From Haloarcula ordinaria (GTDB lineage Archaea > Halobacteriota > Halobacteria > Halobacteriales > Haloarculaceae), in the NCBI RefSeq assembly GCF_029338275.1, contig NZ_CP119789.1:2666001-2730000 (forward strand): a stretch of DNA of 64,000 nt. Direction: 5' to 3'. Below are positions 17,250 to 25,141 of this stretch, one piece after another. The position numbers and the translations under genes are program-made. The first letter of the stretch is position 1; every line of letters starts with the position of its first letter. The notes under the pieces are model-generated. The model did not search any database and was not told where the DNA came from. It saw only the letters and a program-made list of their open reading frames with translations.

Positions 17250-17351
17250 TTAGACGACGACGCCAGTCGAGGACAGCGAAGCCACGACGAGCAGGAGCCC
17301 GAGTGCCAGGACGATACGGACTAGCCGCGAGTTCGCGTGGAACAGGTTCAT
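17250..17351 (-). CDS. Possible 33-residue membrane peptide
   Basis: An ATG at 17351 opens a 33-codon frame beginning MNLFHANSRLVRIVLALG, with one hydrophobic helix and a Val-rich end. The pattern of polar/basic start plus a single helix resembles the very short haloarchaeal membrane peptides grouped as DUF7503, but the match is only by type. It lies alone in a 470-base gap between two exported-protein genes. The rest of 17090-17561 shows no gene. Confidence 0.4.
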   Translation of the reverse strand: MNLFHANSRLVRIVLALGLLLVVASLSSTGVVV

Positions 17352-17561
17352 TGTCGTATATTGACGTCAAATTGGCCCATAAGTATGAACTGCCTGTCGT
17401 CGACGGGACGAAGGCGAGAGGTCCTCGGAGCAACCGAAGCCTCGGATTATAACCGGTCCACAGGGCCGTTTACGTCGGTCGAGCCTCGATATCGATACCC
17501 CGAGTCCCTGCTCGCGCAACAGTAAGAGAGTGGTTCTGGGGAGACTGTCGACGAACGGCTA

Positions 17562-18065
17562 TCAGAACAGGCTCGCCAGCACGTTGATGACAGCCCACTT
17601 CACCGAGTTGATGAGTCCGATGCCGTCGATTCGGATGTCACCGTCCGTGAGCGCGTTCTGGAACGCGTTCGTGGGGTTGTTCGATCCGAGGATCCGGTCG
17701 ATGGTCGCCCGGTCGGTCGTCATCTGCAGCGTCGCGTCGTCACGAGTCCCCTGTTCCAGTTCCTGAATCTGGAGTTGCGCGTTCATCCGGAACGACGCGG
17801 TACCCTGCGTGCCATCCCCGTCGGTGACGATGAGATTCACGCGCTCGTTTTTCAGCTGGTCGGCCGCGATACCGAGGTCGCTCGCGTCGACGTTCTCGTT
17901 GTACGTCGAGACGAACCCCTCGAAATCACCGAACATCTCGTCGGCCCACCCTGGCTGGTCGGATTGCGCGAGAGCCGGTCCGACGCCGAACGACGCGACC
18001 GAGACGACGACGACGGTCGCAATCAGAAGTCGGATAGATTGAGAGCTATTTGGTACGTATTTCAT
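17562..18065 (-). CDS. Exported SCP2-like protein
   Basis: The 167-residue protein has a signal peptide (MKYVPNSSQSIRLLIATV...GPALAQ, about residues 1-32). The mature part resembles the sterol carrier protein 2 fold: beta strands with ATLQMTTDRATIDRIL followed by NPTNAFQNALTDGDIRIDGIG, the typical late SCP2 segment. SCP2-type proteins bind lipids or hydrophobic ligands. A secreted form in a haloarchaeon could carry lipids, but this is inference. The ATG at 18065 was chosen because it directly precedes the signal peptide. Confidence 0.65.
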   Translation of the reverse strand: MKYVPNSSQSIRLLIATVVVVSVASFGVGPALAQSDQPGWADEMFGDFEGFVSTYNENVDASDLGIAADQLKNERVNLIVTDGDGTQGTASFRMNAQLQIQELEQGTRDDATLQMTTDRATIDRILGSNNPTNAFQNALTDGDIRIDGIGLINSVKWAVINVLASLF

Positions 18066-18217
18066 AACGATGAGAACTACGCCAAACGAGTATATATACT
18101 CGTGCTGTCGCGTGATAGCATCCATCGGCTCCGCGTCGTACCGGGCCGGCACCGAGCGTGTCGAATGTCGCTGCAACGAACCGGGCACGACCGTGAGACG
18201 ACGGAGCGCGGCGTCAC

Positions 18218-19696
18218 TCAGAGCCGATACGTCGGCCCGTCGTCCGTATCCTGCACCTCGACGCCCAGCGCTTCGAGTTCGTCGCGCAAGTCGTCGGCCC
18301 GCTCGTAGTTGCCGGCCTCGCGCTCCTGTTCCCGGACTTCGAGGACGAGCTCGACGAGGTCCCCGGCGACGGAGACGTCGCTCTCCTGTGGCTCGCCAAG
18401 CGAGAGGCCGAGTATCCCGCGGCCGAACGCCTCGAAGGTCTCGACGGCGCGCCGGAGACCCCGGTAGTCGAAGGCTTCGTTCGCGTCGACGTGCGTGTTG
18501 ACCGCGGCGGTCAGGTCGAGCAGCGCCGTCGTGGCCTCGCGGGTGTTGAAGTCGTCGTTCATCGCCGCCTCGAAGTCCTCGCGGGCCTCGTCGACGGCGG
18601 CCCGCAGCGAGTCGTCGGCGACTGTCGCGTAGGCATCGACGTCGTCGCAGGCCTCGACGGCTCGTTCGTACCCTCGCTGGAGGCGGTCCCAGCGCTCCTG
18701 GGCCTCGGCGATGGTCTCCTCGCTATAGACGGCGCTGTTGCTGTAGCTCGTCGAGAGCAGGAAGGTCCGCAGGACGTCCGGTCCGAACTCCTCGACGGCG
18801 TCGCTGACGGTGAAGAAGTTCCCGAGCGAGGAGGACATCTTCTCGCCTTTGGTCTCGAGCAAGCGGACGTGGAGCCAGTACTTCGCGAACTGCTTCCCGG
18901 TCGCGGCCTCGCTCTGGGCCACCTCGTTCTCGTGGTGAGGGAAGACGAGGTCCTGGCCGCCGACGTGGATGTCGATGGACTCGTCTAAGTGGGTCATCGA
19001 CATCGCCGAGCACTCGATGTGCCAGCCCGGCCGCCCCTCGCCCCACGGCGAGTCCCAGGTCTGGGCCGTCTCGCAAGCTTCCTCGGGCGGTGCGGCCTCG
19101 GCGTGCTGGTGCTCCTCGATGTCCTCTGGGGCGACGCCGCCGGCCTTCCAGAGGGCGAAGTCGGCCGGGTGGCGCTTCTCCGACGTGGCGGCCTCGCCCT
19201 GCGACTCGATGTCGTCGACGGTCTGGTTCGACAGCTTGCCGTAGTCCTCGAAGCTCCGCACGTCGAAGTACACCGACCCGTTGGCCTCGTAGGCGTGGCC
19301 AGACTCGACGAGGCGCTCGACCAGGCTGATGATTTCGGGAACGTGCTCGGAGACCCGCGGGTAGACTTCGGCCCGGTCGAGGTTCAGCGAGCGCATGTCG
19401 TCGATGACCTGCTGGACGTAGTGGCGGGCGACGTCGGCCTCGCTGTCGCCGTCCTCGCCGACGCGGGCGACGATCTTCTCGTTGACGTCGGTGAAGTTCT
19501 CGACGTGACGCACGTCGTAGCCCAGCCACTCGAGCCAGCGACACATCACGTCGACGTGGACCCACCCGCGGGCGTGGCCCAGATGGGGCGGGTCGGACGT
19601 GGTCAGGCCGCAGTAGTACAGCAGCACCGAGTCGGGGTCGCGCGGCTCGAACGGCTCTGTCTCGCCGGTCAGCGTGTTCGTCACGCGAATCGTCAT
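18218..19696 (-). CDS. cysS: Cysteine--tRNA ligase
   Basis: The 492-residue class I aminoacyl-tRNA synthetase charges tRNA-Cys. The HIGH-type motif PHLGHARG is near residue 38 and the KMSKS-type motif is GEKMSSSLG near residue 286. Zinc ligands include the Cys in LLYYCGLTT near the start and ECSAMS with HHENE further on. The C-terminal helical domain is present, so the gene looks complete. The start is the ATG at 19696; a GTG one codon earlier is possible. Confidence 0.95.
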   Translation of the reverse strand: MTIRVTNTLTGETEPFEPRDPDSVLLYYCGLTTSDPPHLGHARGWVHVDVMCRWLEWLGYDVRHVENFTDVNEKIVARVGEDGDSEADVARHYVQQVIDDMRSLNLDRAEVYPRVSEHVPEIISLVERLVESGHAYEANGSVYFDVRSFEDYGKLSNQTVDDIESQGEAATSEKRHPADFALWKAGGVAPEDIEEHQHAEAAPPEEACETAQTWDSPWGEGRPGWHIECSAMSMTHLDESIDIHVGGQDLVFPHHENEVAQSEAATGKQFAKYWLHVRLLETKGEKMSSSLGNFFTVSDAVEEFGPDVLRTFLLSTSYSNSAVYSEETIAEAQERWDRLQRGYERAVEACDDVDAYATVADDSLRAAVDEAREDFEAAMNDDFNTREATTALLDLTAAVNTHVDANEAFDYRGLRRAVETFEAFGRGILGLSLGEPQESDVSVAGDLVELVLEVREQEREAGNYERADDLRDELEALGVEVQDTDDGPTYRL

Positions 19697-19771
19697 CACC
19701 TGGGGGGACTGTCCCCGGCCGCTTTAAGCCGTCGGAAGGCCGCTCGGCAGGACTTCGGGGTTTCCGGCTGT

Positions 19772-20245
19772 CTAGCGGCCCACAGCGGCCTCGACGATTC
19801 GGAGGGCGTCCGGGCCGTCGCGCCGCTCGACGACGACGGCGAGCGTCTCGCCCCCGACCGCCGCCGCTTCGACGTCGATGCCTGCGGCCGCGAGTCGGCC
19901 GAGCACGTCCGCCAGCGCCCGCCCCGAGACGGTCCCCGTAGCGACGACCGCGGTCAACGCCCCCTCACCACGTCCGAGGCGCGTGTCACCGACGACGAGC
20001 AGGGGGTCGTCGCCGTCAGTCGGACCGAGCCCGCTCTCCATCGACACCCGCGCGTCGGCCTCGGGCGGGTCGTACTCGGCCAGCTCCTCGGCGAACCGTC
20101 GCAGCGCCGTCGCGACGGCGTCGACTTCGCCGTCGACGTCGAGTTCCCTGGCGGCGGCGGTGTAGTTGACGACGCCCGCCCGGAGCGCGTCGTAGAGGAA
20201 GGGGCGCGCCCGGACGGCGTCGCGCGTTTCGCTCGCGAGTGACAT
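19772..20245 (-). CDS. Haloarchaeal DUF7523-like protein
   Basis: The 157-residue protein begins MSLASETRDAVRARPFLYDALRAGVVNYTAAA, a helical part resembling a degenerate HTH, followed by an ACT-like C-terminal half with GALTAVVATG and VVVERRDGPDALRIVE. I recall similar proteins as DUF7523, of unknown function; ACT-like domains usually bind small ligands. The frame extends far upstream as antisense to cbiX, so the ATG at 20245 was chosen. It is divergent from cbiX across about 100 bases. Confidence 0.65.
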   Translation of the reverse strand: MSLASETRDAVRARPFLYDALRAGVVNYTAAARELDVDGEVDAVATALRRFAEELAEYDPPEADARVSMESGLGPTDGDDPLLVVGDTRLGRGEGALTAVVATGTVSGRALADVLGRLAAAGIDVEAAAVGGETLAVVVERRDGPDALRIVEAAVGR

Positions 20246-20347
20246 GTGCGAGCCGTCGCGCGCGGCCCTGAAAAACGGTCCTATCGGCCTCGGCATCGGG
20301 GACACGCCAACGAAGGCCCTAAGACGGCTTCGTCCCAACCCCCGCCA

Positions 20348-21229
20348 ATGGCACCCGCGCTCGTCATCGCTGCCCACGGCTCGCATCTGAACGCCGAGTC
20401 GAGCACGCCGACCTACACCCACGCGGACACCATCCGCGCGACAGGCGCGTTCGCGGAGGTCCGCGAGTCGTTCTGGAAGGAGGAACCGTCGTTCCGCGAG
20501 GCCCTGCGGACCGTCGACGCCGACGAGGTGTACCTGGTCCCCCTGTTCATCTCGGAGGGCTACTTCACCGAGCAGGTCATCCCCCGGGAGTTCCGCCTGG
20601 AGGACTGGGAGCCCGACCTGTGGGACTCCGACGGGACGAGCGCCACGCACGCGACGCTCACCGCCGAGGACACCGGGCAGACGGTCCACTACTGCGGCCC
20701 GGCGGGGACCCACGACGCGATGAGCGACGTCATCGTCCAGCGCGCCGAGTCGGTCACCGGCGACCCCGGCGTGGGCGAGGGGTTCGGGCTCGCCGTGGTC
20801 GGCCACGGCACCGAGCGCAACGAGAACTCCGCGAAGGCCATCGAGTACCACGCCGGCCGCATCCGCGAGCGAGGCCGCTTCGACGAGGTGCAGGCCCTGT
20901 TCATGGACGAGGACCCCGAGGTCGACAACGTCACTGAGTACTTCGGGAGCGACGACATCGTCGTCGTCCCCCTGTTCGTCGCTGACGGCTTCCACACGCA
21001 GGAGGACATCCCCGAGGACATGGGTCTCACCGACGACTACCGCCTCGGCTACGACGTCCCGACGACCGTCGACGGTCACGACATCTGGTACGCGGGCGCG
21101 GTGGGCACCGAACCGCTGATGGCCGACGTCGTCCTCGAACGGGCCGCAGACGCCGGTGCCGACGTTGCGGCGGCCATCGAACAGGTACGCGAGCGGACTA
21201 GCGGCGCGAATCCGGCCGCGGGCGACTGA
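20348..21229 (+). CDS. cbiX: Sirohydrochlorin cobaltochelatase, CbiX type
   Basis: The 293-residue protein has two CbiX-like halves. The first starts LVIAAHGSH with the catalytic-type His10, the second has LAVVGHGTE near residue 157. FISEGYFTEQVIPRE and the matching FVADGFHTQEDIPED are the corresponding metal-site segments. CbiX inserts cobalt into sirohydrochlorin in early cobalamin synthesis, or iron in siroheme synthesis. The start is the ATG at 20348, since upstream frame is unrelated. A DR2241-type gene follows 62 bases later. Confidence 0.9.
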   Translation: MAPALVIAAHGSHLNAESSTPTYTHADTIRATGAFAEVRESFWKEEPSFREALRTVDADEVYLVPLFISEGYFTEQVIPREFRLEDWEPDLWDSDGTSATHATLTAEDTGQTVHYCGPAGTHDAMSDVIVQRAESVTGDPGVGEGFGLAVVGHGTERNENSAKAIEYHAGRIRERGRFDEVQALFMDEDPEVDNVTEYFGSDDIVVVPLFVADGFHTQEDIPEDMGLTDDYRLGYDVPTTVDGHDIWYAGAVGTEPLMADVVLERAADAGADVAAAIEQVRERTSGANPAAGD

Positions 21230-21291
21230 GCCTGGGCCTGGACGTCAGGTGAGACCGGCTAGTTTTTTTCGCGCGAGCCCTGTCTCCCGGT

Positions 21292-22380
21292 ATGCACGGC
21301 GACCACGTGGACGCGCTGGTGACGACCGCGCCGGACGGCATCGCCTTCGACGACCTCGCCGTCGAGCGCGAGGGGGACCGCTACGCGTTCGAGACGCCCG
21401 AGGAGGCCCATGGCTCGTTGAGCGAGGAGGACCTGCGCGCCGTGGCCGCCGACTCGGCGTACGTCCGGAACTGGTACTTCTGGCACGCCGACGCGCCACA
21501 GAAGGCCGACCGCTGGGCCTTCCTCCGCTGGCTCGAGGACGCCGAGGAGACACCCCTCGAGACGCGCCTCGAGGGCCTGGCCGACGGTATCGTCTCGGAG
21601 TGGGGCCAGCTACAGGTCACCGCGACGGTCGGCGACGGGGGCGAACGGCGCTACCACGTCCGCCACGTCGACGACACGCGCAAGGCGGCCGACGCCCTGA
21701 CCGGCCACGAGGACCCACGAGCGGCACGCGACATCGCGAAGCACGACGACCGGGGACGATACCGCCCGCTGAAGTCGGCCCCGACGCTCCGGACCGGCTG
21801 GCGCTTCGGCGGGCTCGCCGCGACAGAACTGGTCGAGACCGTCGAGACGTTCTACCCCGCCGCGGTCACCAACTGGCACCGCGAGCGCGAGGGCGAGCTC
21901 GACGTCACCCACTGGCACGAGACCGTCGAGCGTCAGACCGGCATCTACGGCGTCGTCAAGACCTGGGACCGAGGCGAGGGGTACGAACACGTCAACTGGG
22001 TCGCCGAGGCCTGCTGTGCGGACTCCCAGTGTCTCAAACGCCGTGAGTGGCAGTACGACGACGAGACGCCTCTCGACGTCGACGGCGGCGACGGCACCTT
22101 CCCGTGTCGGGAGCCCTGCTCGGTGGTCGTCGCGGCCGCCCGGCAGTGGACGAAACTCGAGAGCGAGGACGAACAGACCTACGAGTTCGAGCTCACACCC
22201 AGCGAGAAAGAGCAGCTGGAAGGTATCGTCGACGCCGTCGCCGACGGTCGGGCCGCAGACATCCGGGAGGCCGACATCTACGAGGGCGCGAACCGCTACC
22301 GGGCGCGGTTCCTCCGTGCGAAACGGTTCGACGAGGACGGCAACCTGAGCGGCGTCCCGACCGACAGGGACGACGAGTGA
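21292..22380 (+). CDS. DR2241-family iron-sulfur-like protein
   Basis: The 362-residue protein resembles the DR2241 family often paired with CbiX. A helical N-terminal region includes VRNWYFWHAD near residue 58. A cysteine cluster, ACCADSQCLKRREW near residue 240 and FPCREPCSVV near residue 268, fits the predicted [4Fe-4S]-binding part of the family. The C-terminal half has a Glu-rich helix with SEKEQLEGIVDAVADGR. Its place right after cbiX suggests a role in tetrapyrrole or cobalamin synthesis, but no reaction is known to me. Confidence 0.78.
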   Translation: MHGDHVDALVTTAPDGIAFDDLAVEREGDRYAFETPEEAHGSLSEEDLRAVAADSAYVRNWYFWHADAPQKADRWAFLRWLEDAEETPLETRLEGLADGIVSEWGQLQVTATVGDGGERRYHVRHVDDTRKAADALTGHEDPRAARDIAKHDDRGRYRPLKSAPTLRTGWRFGGLAATELVETVETFYPAAVTNWHREREGELDVTHWHETVERQTGIYGVVKTWDRGEGYEHVNWVAEACCADSQCLKRREWQYDDETPLDVDGGDGTFPCREPCSVVVAAARQWTKLESEDEQTYEFELTPSEKEQLEGIVDAVADGRAADIREADIYEGANRYRARFLRAKRFDEDGNLSGVPTDRDDE

Positions 22381-22383
22381 CGT

Positions 22384-22947
22384 CTACTCGGACCCGCGGA
22401 CGTACAGCGCGAGCAGCGCGGCACCGACGACGGCCAGCGACCCGAGCATGAGGCCGACGTTGTCGAAGACGGTGACGGCGAGGACGGCGAAGACCAGCGC
22501 CACCCCCCCGAGTGCGAGGACGGGGACCGACTGGTCCTCCGGGAGCAGCGACCCCGTCCCCTCGTCGGACTTCGGCCTGGGTTTCGAGAGGGACTCGTCG
22601 ACCAGCACCGGCCCCTCTGACGGGCCCGGTTCCTGGAGTTCGACGTCGATGTACCGGGTCTGAGCCCCGTATCCCGTGACCACCTTCAGCGACCCCCGGA
22701 CCGGCAGGTCGGCGTCGTCGTCGACCTCGATTCGGACTCGGCGCTCGGTCTCGGCGTTGACGTAGTGGTTCGACGCCTCCAGCGTCGCCACCCCTGAGAG
22801 CGCGTCGTCGATGTGGAGGTGGACGTGGAGCGATTCGCCGTGGTTGACGAGCCGGACGTCGAAACTCCCGGTCGCCTCGAACGCCGTCGGGACCTCCAGG
22901 TCGTGGAGCGCCTGCCGGTTGACGTGCACGGGTAGGGCGTCTGTCAC
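22384..22947 (-). CDS. Membrane-anchored beta-rich protein (DUF7524-like)
   Basis: The 187-residue protein has an N-terminal region of beta strands (about 1-110) rich in Val and charged residues, resembling an immunoglobulin-like fold, a Pro/Ser/Asp linker, and two C-terminal hydrophobic helices (about 132-182). I recall related proteins as DUF7524 of haloarchaea, function unknown. There is no classical signal peptide, so the orientation of the beta domain is unclear. It overlaps no neighbour and converges on the DR2241 gene. Confidence 0.65.
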   Translation of the reverse strand: MTDALPVHVNRQALHDLEVPTAFEATGSFDVRLVNHGESLHVHLHIDDALSGVATLEASNHYVNAETERRVRIEVDDDADLPVRGSLKVVTGYGAQTRYIDVELQEPGPSEGPVLVDESLSKPRPKSDEGTGSLLPEDQSVPVLALGGVALVFAVLAVTVFDNVGLMLGSLAVVGAALLALYVRGSE

Positions 22948-22980
22948 ATCGGAGACTCCGGCGCGACGGATAAAAAAGGT

Positions 22981-23175
22981 TCAGGCGGGCGCTTCGTCGC
23001 GCATGTCGGGCGGGAGGAGGTTGGGGATGCCATCCTCGATCGGGAACGCCTCGCCACACTCGGTACAGACGAGCTCGCCGGTGAGTATCTCTTCGTCCTC
23101 GCGCTCCTCGACGGTGAGCTCGAGGTCGTGTTTGTCCAGCGGACAGCAGATGATGTCCATCAGGTCCTCTTTCAT
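22981..23175 (-). CDS. Trm112-like methyltransferase activator
   Basis: The 64-residue protein fits the Trm112 family: MKEDLMDIICCPLDKHDLEL at the start, a CTECGEAF motif in the middle and the FPIEDGIPNLLPPDMR end that is typical. Trm112 proteins are small zinc-binding partners that activate several RNA and protein methyltransferases. Four cysteines form the likely metal site. The gene is 69 bases downstream of purA on the same strand. Confidence 0.88.
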   Translation of the reverse strand: MKEDLMDIICCPLDKHDLELTVEEREDEEILTGELVCTECGEAFPIEDGIPNLLPPDMRDEAPA

Positions 23176-23243
23176 ACGTCAGGGCTGGGCTGGCGGGCGC
23201 AAAAGTCTGCCGCTCTCCCGGAAACCCGCGCGCCCAGACCCGC

Positions 23244-24620
23244 TCAGAAGGGGTGGTCGCGGACGATAGTCTCGCCGCGGCCCGGGCCGACGCCGATGGC
23301 GTAGGCCGGCGTGTCGAGTTCGTCCTCGATGTACTCGACGTAGGTCTGCGCGTTCTCGGGCAGCGCGTCGTAGCCCTCGCTCGCGACGGCGCCCCAGTCG
23401 ACGTCGTCCCAGCCGTCGAAGCTGCGGTGGTTGGCCTCACAGCGCCCCCACTGTTCGGTGGTCGCGGGCATCGTCTCGAGTTCCTCGCCGTCGAGCGTGT
23501 AGGTGTGACCGACGTTCACCTCGTCGAGCCCACCAAGCACGTCGAGGTGGTTGATGGCCAGCCCGTCGAACCCGGAGACGCGAGTCGCGTGGCGCAACAT
23601 CGGCATGTCGAGCCAGCCGACCCGGCGCGGGCGACCGGTGACGGTGCCGTACTCGCCGCCTTCCTCGCGGATGTAGTGGGCCAGCTCCTCGTCGGGTCCC
23701 TCCTCGTCGCCCTCGTAGCCGGGGGTGTCGCCGACGACGCCGCCGAGTTCGGTCGGCAGGGGGCCGCTCCCCACGCGCGTGAGGTACGCCTTGACAATGC
23801 CGACGACGTCGCCGCTTCCGACGACGCCCGGACTCAGTCCGGTCCCGGTGGCGGCGCCACCGGCCGTGGGGTTCGAGGAGGTGACGTAGGGGTAGTTGCC
23901 GTGGTCGATGTCGATGATGGTGCCCTGGGCACCCTCGATCATCACGTTCTGCCCGTCGGCCATCGCCTCGGAGAGGAAGGCGCCGGCGTTGACCGTCATG
24001 TTGCCCTCCTCGAAGCGGCGGCCGAACTCGCGGAACTCCTCGTAGAGCGCGTCAACGTCGAAGGCGTCGGGGTCCTCCAGGTCGTCGACGTCGACGCCGT
24101 AGACGTCCTCGACCAGCGCGCGTTTCTGGGGGACGGCGTACTCGAGTCGCTCCCGGAGGACATCGGGGGCAAGCAGGTCGCCCACGCGGACGCCGCGGCG
24201 ACCGGCCTTGTCCTCGTAGGTCGGGCCGATACCGCGACCGGTGGTGCCGACCTCCTGGTCGTCTTCGCTCTTGACCTCCTCCTCGATACCGTCGAGCACG
24301 CGGTGGTACGGGAGGATGACGTGTGCGCGTTCGGCGATCCGAACGTCCGGGTCGAGGCCACGTTGCTGCAGCGTGTCGATCTCGTCGAACAGCGTTCGCG
24401 GGTTGACGACGCACCCGTTTCCGAGCACGCCGACCTTGCCGCGGATGGCTCCGCTGGGCACGAGCGAGAGTTTGTACGTCTCGCCCTCGTGAACGACGGT
24501 GTGGCCGGCGTTGTCGCCGCCCTGGTAACGGGCCACGACGTCCGCGTCGTCGCCGTACAGGTCGACGATGCCGCCCTTCCCCTCGTCGCCGAGCTGTGAG
24601 CCGACGATGGTTACGGTCAT
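23244..24620 (-). CDS. purA: Adenylosuccinate synthetase
   Basis: The 458-residue enzyme joins IMP and aspartate with GTP to give adenylosuccinate, the first step toward AMP. The P-loop GDEGKG is at residues 11-16, the QGGDNAGHTVV segment near residue 33 and GTTGRGIGPTYEDK near residue 122 are conserved. EGAQGTIIDIDHGNYPYVTSSNPTAGG near residue 205-231 is also present in full. The length is normal. It is divergent from a winged-helix gene across a 196-base region with an 18-bp palindrome. Confidence 0.96.
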   Translation of the reverse strand: MTVTIVGSQLGDEGKGGIVDLYGDDADVVARYQGGDNAGHTVVHEGETYKLSLVPSGAIRGKVGVLGNGCVVNPRTLFDEIDTLQQRGLDPDVRIAERAHVILPYHRVLDGIEEEVKSEDDQEVGTTGRGIGPTYEDKAGRRGVRVGDLLAPDVLRERLEYAVPQKRALVEDVYGVDVDDLEDPDAFDVDALYEEFREFGRRFEEGNMTVNAGAFLSEAMADGQNVMIEGAQGTIIDIDHGNYPYVTSSNPTAGGAATGTGLSPGVVGSGDVVGIVKAYLTRVGSGPLPTELGGVVGDTPGYEGDEEGPDEELAHYIREEGGEYGTVTGRPRRVGWLDMPMLRHATRVSGFDGLAINHLDVLGGLDEVNVGHTYTLDGEELETMPATTEQWGRCEANHRSFDGWDDVDWGAVASEGYDALPENAQTYVEYIEDELDTPAYAIGVGPGRGETIVRDHPF

Positions 24621-24660
24621 CGCACGACCATTCCGCCCACCGTGGTAAACAGATTACGGT

Positions 24661-24715
24661 CCGAACGTCCCGTTCGGTCGCCGACACTGGCTGTCAGCAG
24701 TTCCCATGGGAACTG
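24661..24715. promoter_or_regulatory. Two inverted repeats between purA and a winged-helix gene
   Basis: A perfect 18-base palindrome CAGTTCCCATGGGAACTG fills 24698-24715. A second inverted repeat, CCGAACG and CGTTCGG with a three-base spacer, is at 24661-24677, closer to purA. They lie upstream of both divergent genes and look like operators, possibly for the neighbouring winged-helix protein. Confidence 0.55.
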
Positions 24716-24780
24716 TTGCGATGGGTTTATCACGTCACTATCCGTAGGAAACAACCGGCAAAGGCGGGTATATGAGGGTA

Positions 24781-24790
24781 ACTTTTAAAC
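24781..24790 (+). promoter_or_regulatory. TATA box of the winged-helix gene
   Basis: ACTTTTAAAC at 24781-24790 is a clear TATA element 27-35 bases ahead of the ATG at 24817. This implies an mRNA with almost no leader. Confidence 0.65.
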
Positions 24791-24816
24791 CCCGCAAACA
24801 CAAGTTAACAATTGCC

Positions 24817-25122
24817 ATGATAGACAGGCTTGAGAAGGAAGTAGACATGCTGGAGCGACACCTGCAGGTGCTCCGCATGGTGATTGAGAATGAGCCTATC
24901 GGAATCGTCAAGATGTCCAACGAGACTGGATACCCTCACCACAAGGTTCGCTACTCGCTGCGCGTGCTCGAGGAGGAGAACCTCATCGAGCCCTCCAGCC
25001 AGGGTGCGATCACCACCGAGCAGACGGGTGAGTTCGTCGACGACCTAGACGAGAAGATCGACGAGATCATCCAGAAGCTCGAGGGAATGAAAATCGAGGA
25101 CGCCGCCGAGATCGAAGGATAA
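24817..25122 (+). CDS. Winged-helix transcription regulator with C-terminal coiled coil
   Basis: The 101-residue protein starts MIDRLEKEVDMLERHLQVL, a helical region, then has a winged-helix core (IGIVKMSNETGYPHHKVRYSLRVLEEENLI, about residues 28-57) and a C-terminal helical tail rich in Asp/Glu/Lys that may dimerise. It is a small predicted DNA-binding regulator of a type conserved in haloarchaea. The TATA box position supports this ATG over one 15 codons upstream. The nearby palindromes make purA and itself possible targets; this is inference. Confidence 0.75.
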   Translation: MIDRLEKEVDMLERHLQVLRMVIENEPIGIVKMSNETGYPHHKVRYSLRVLEEENLIEPSSQGAITTEQTGEFVDDLDEKIDEIIQKLEGMKIEDAAEIEG

Positions 25123-25141
25123 GAGGGCTGTTTTCGTCTCG

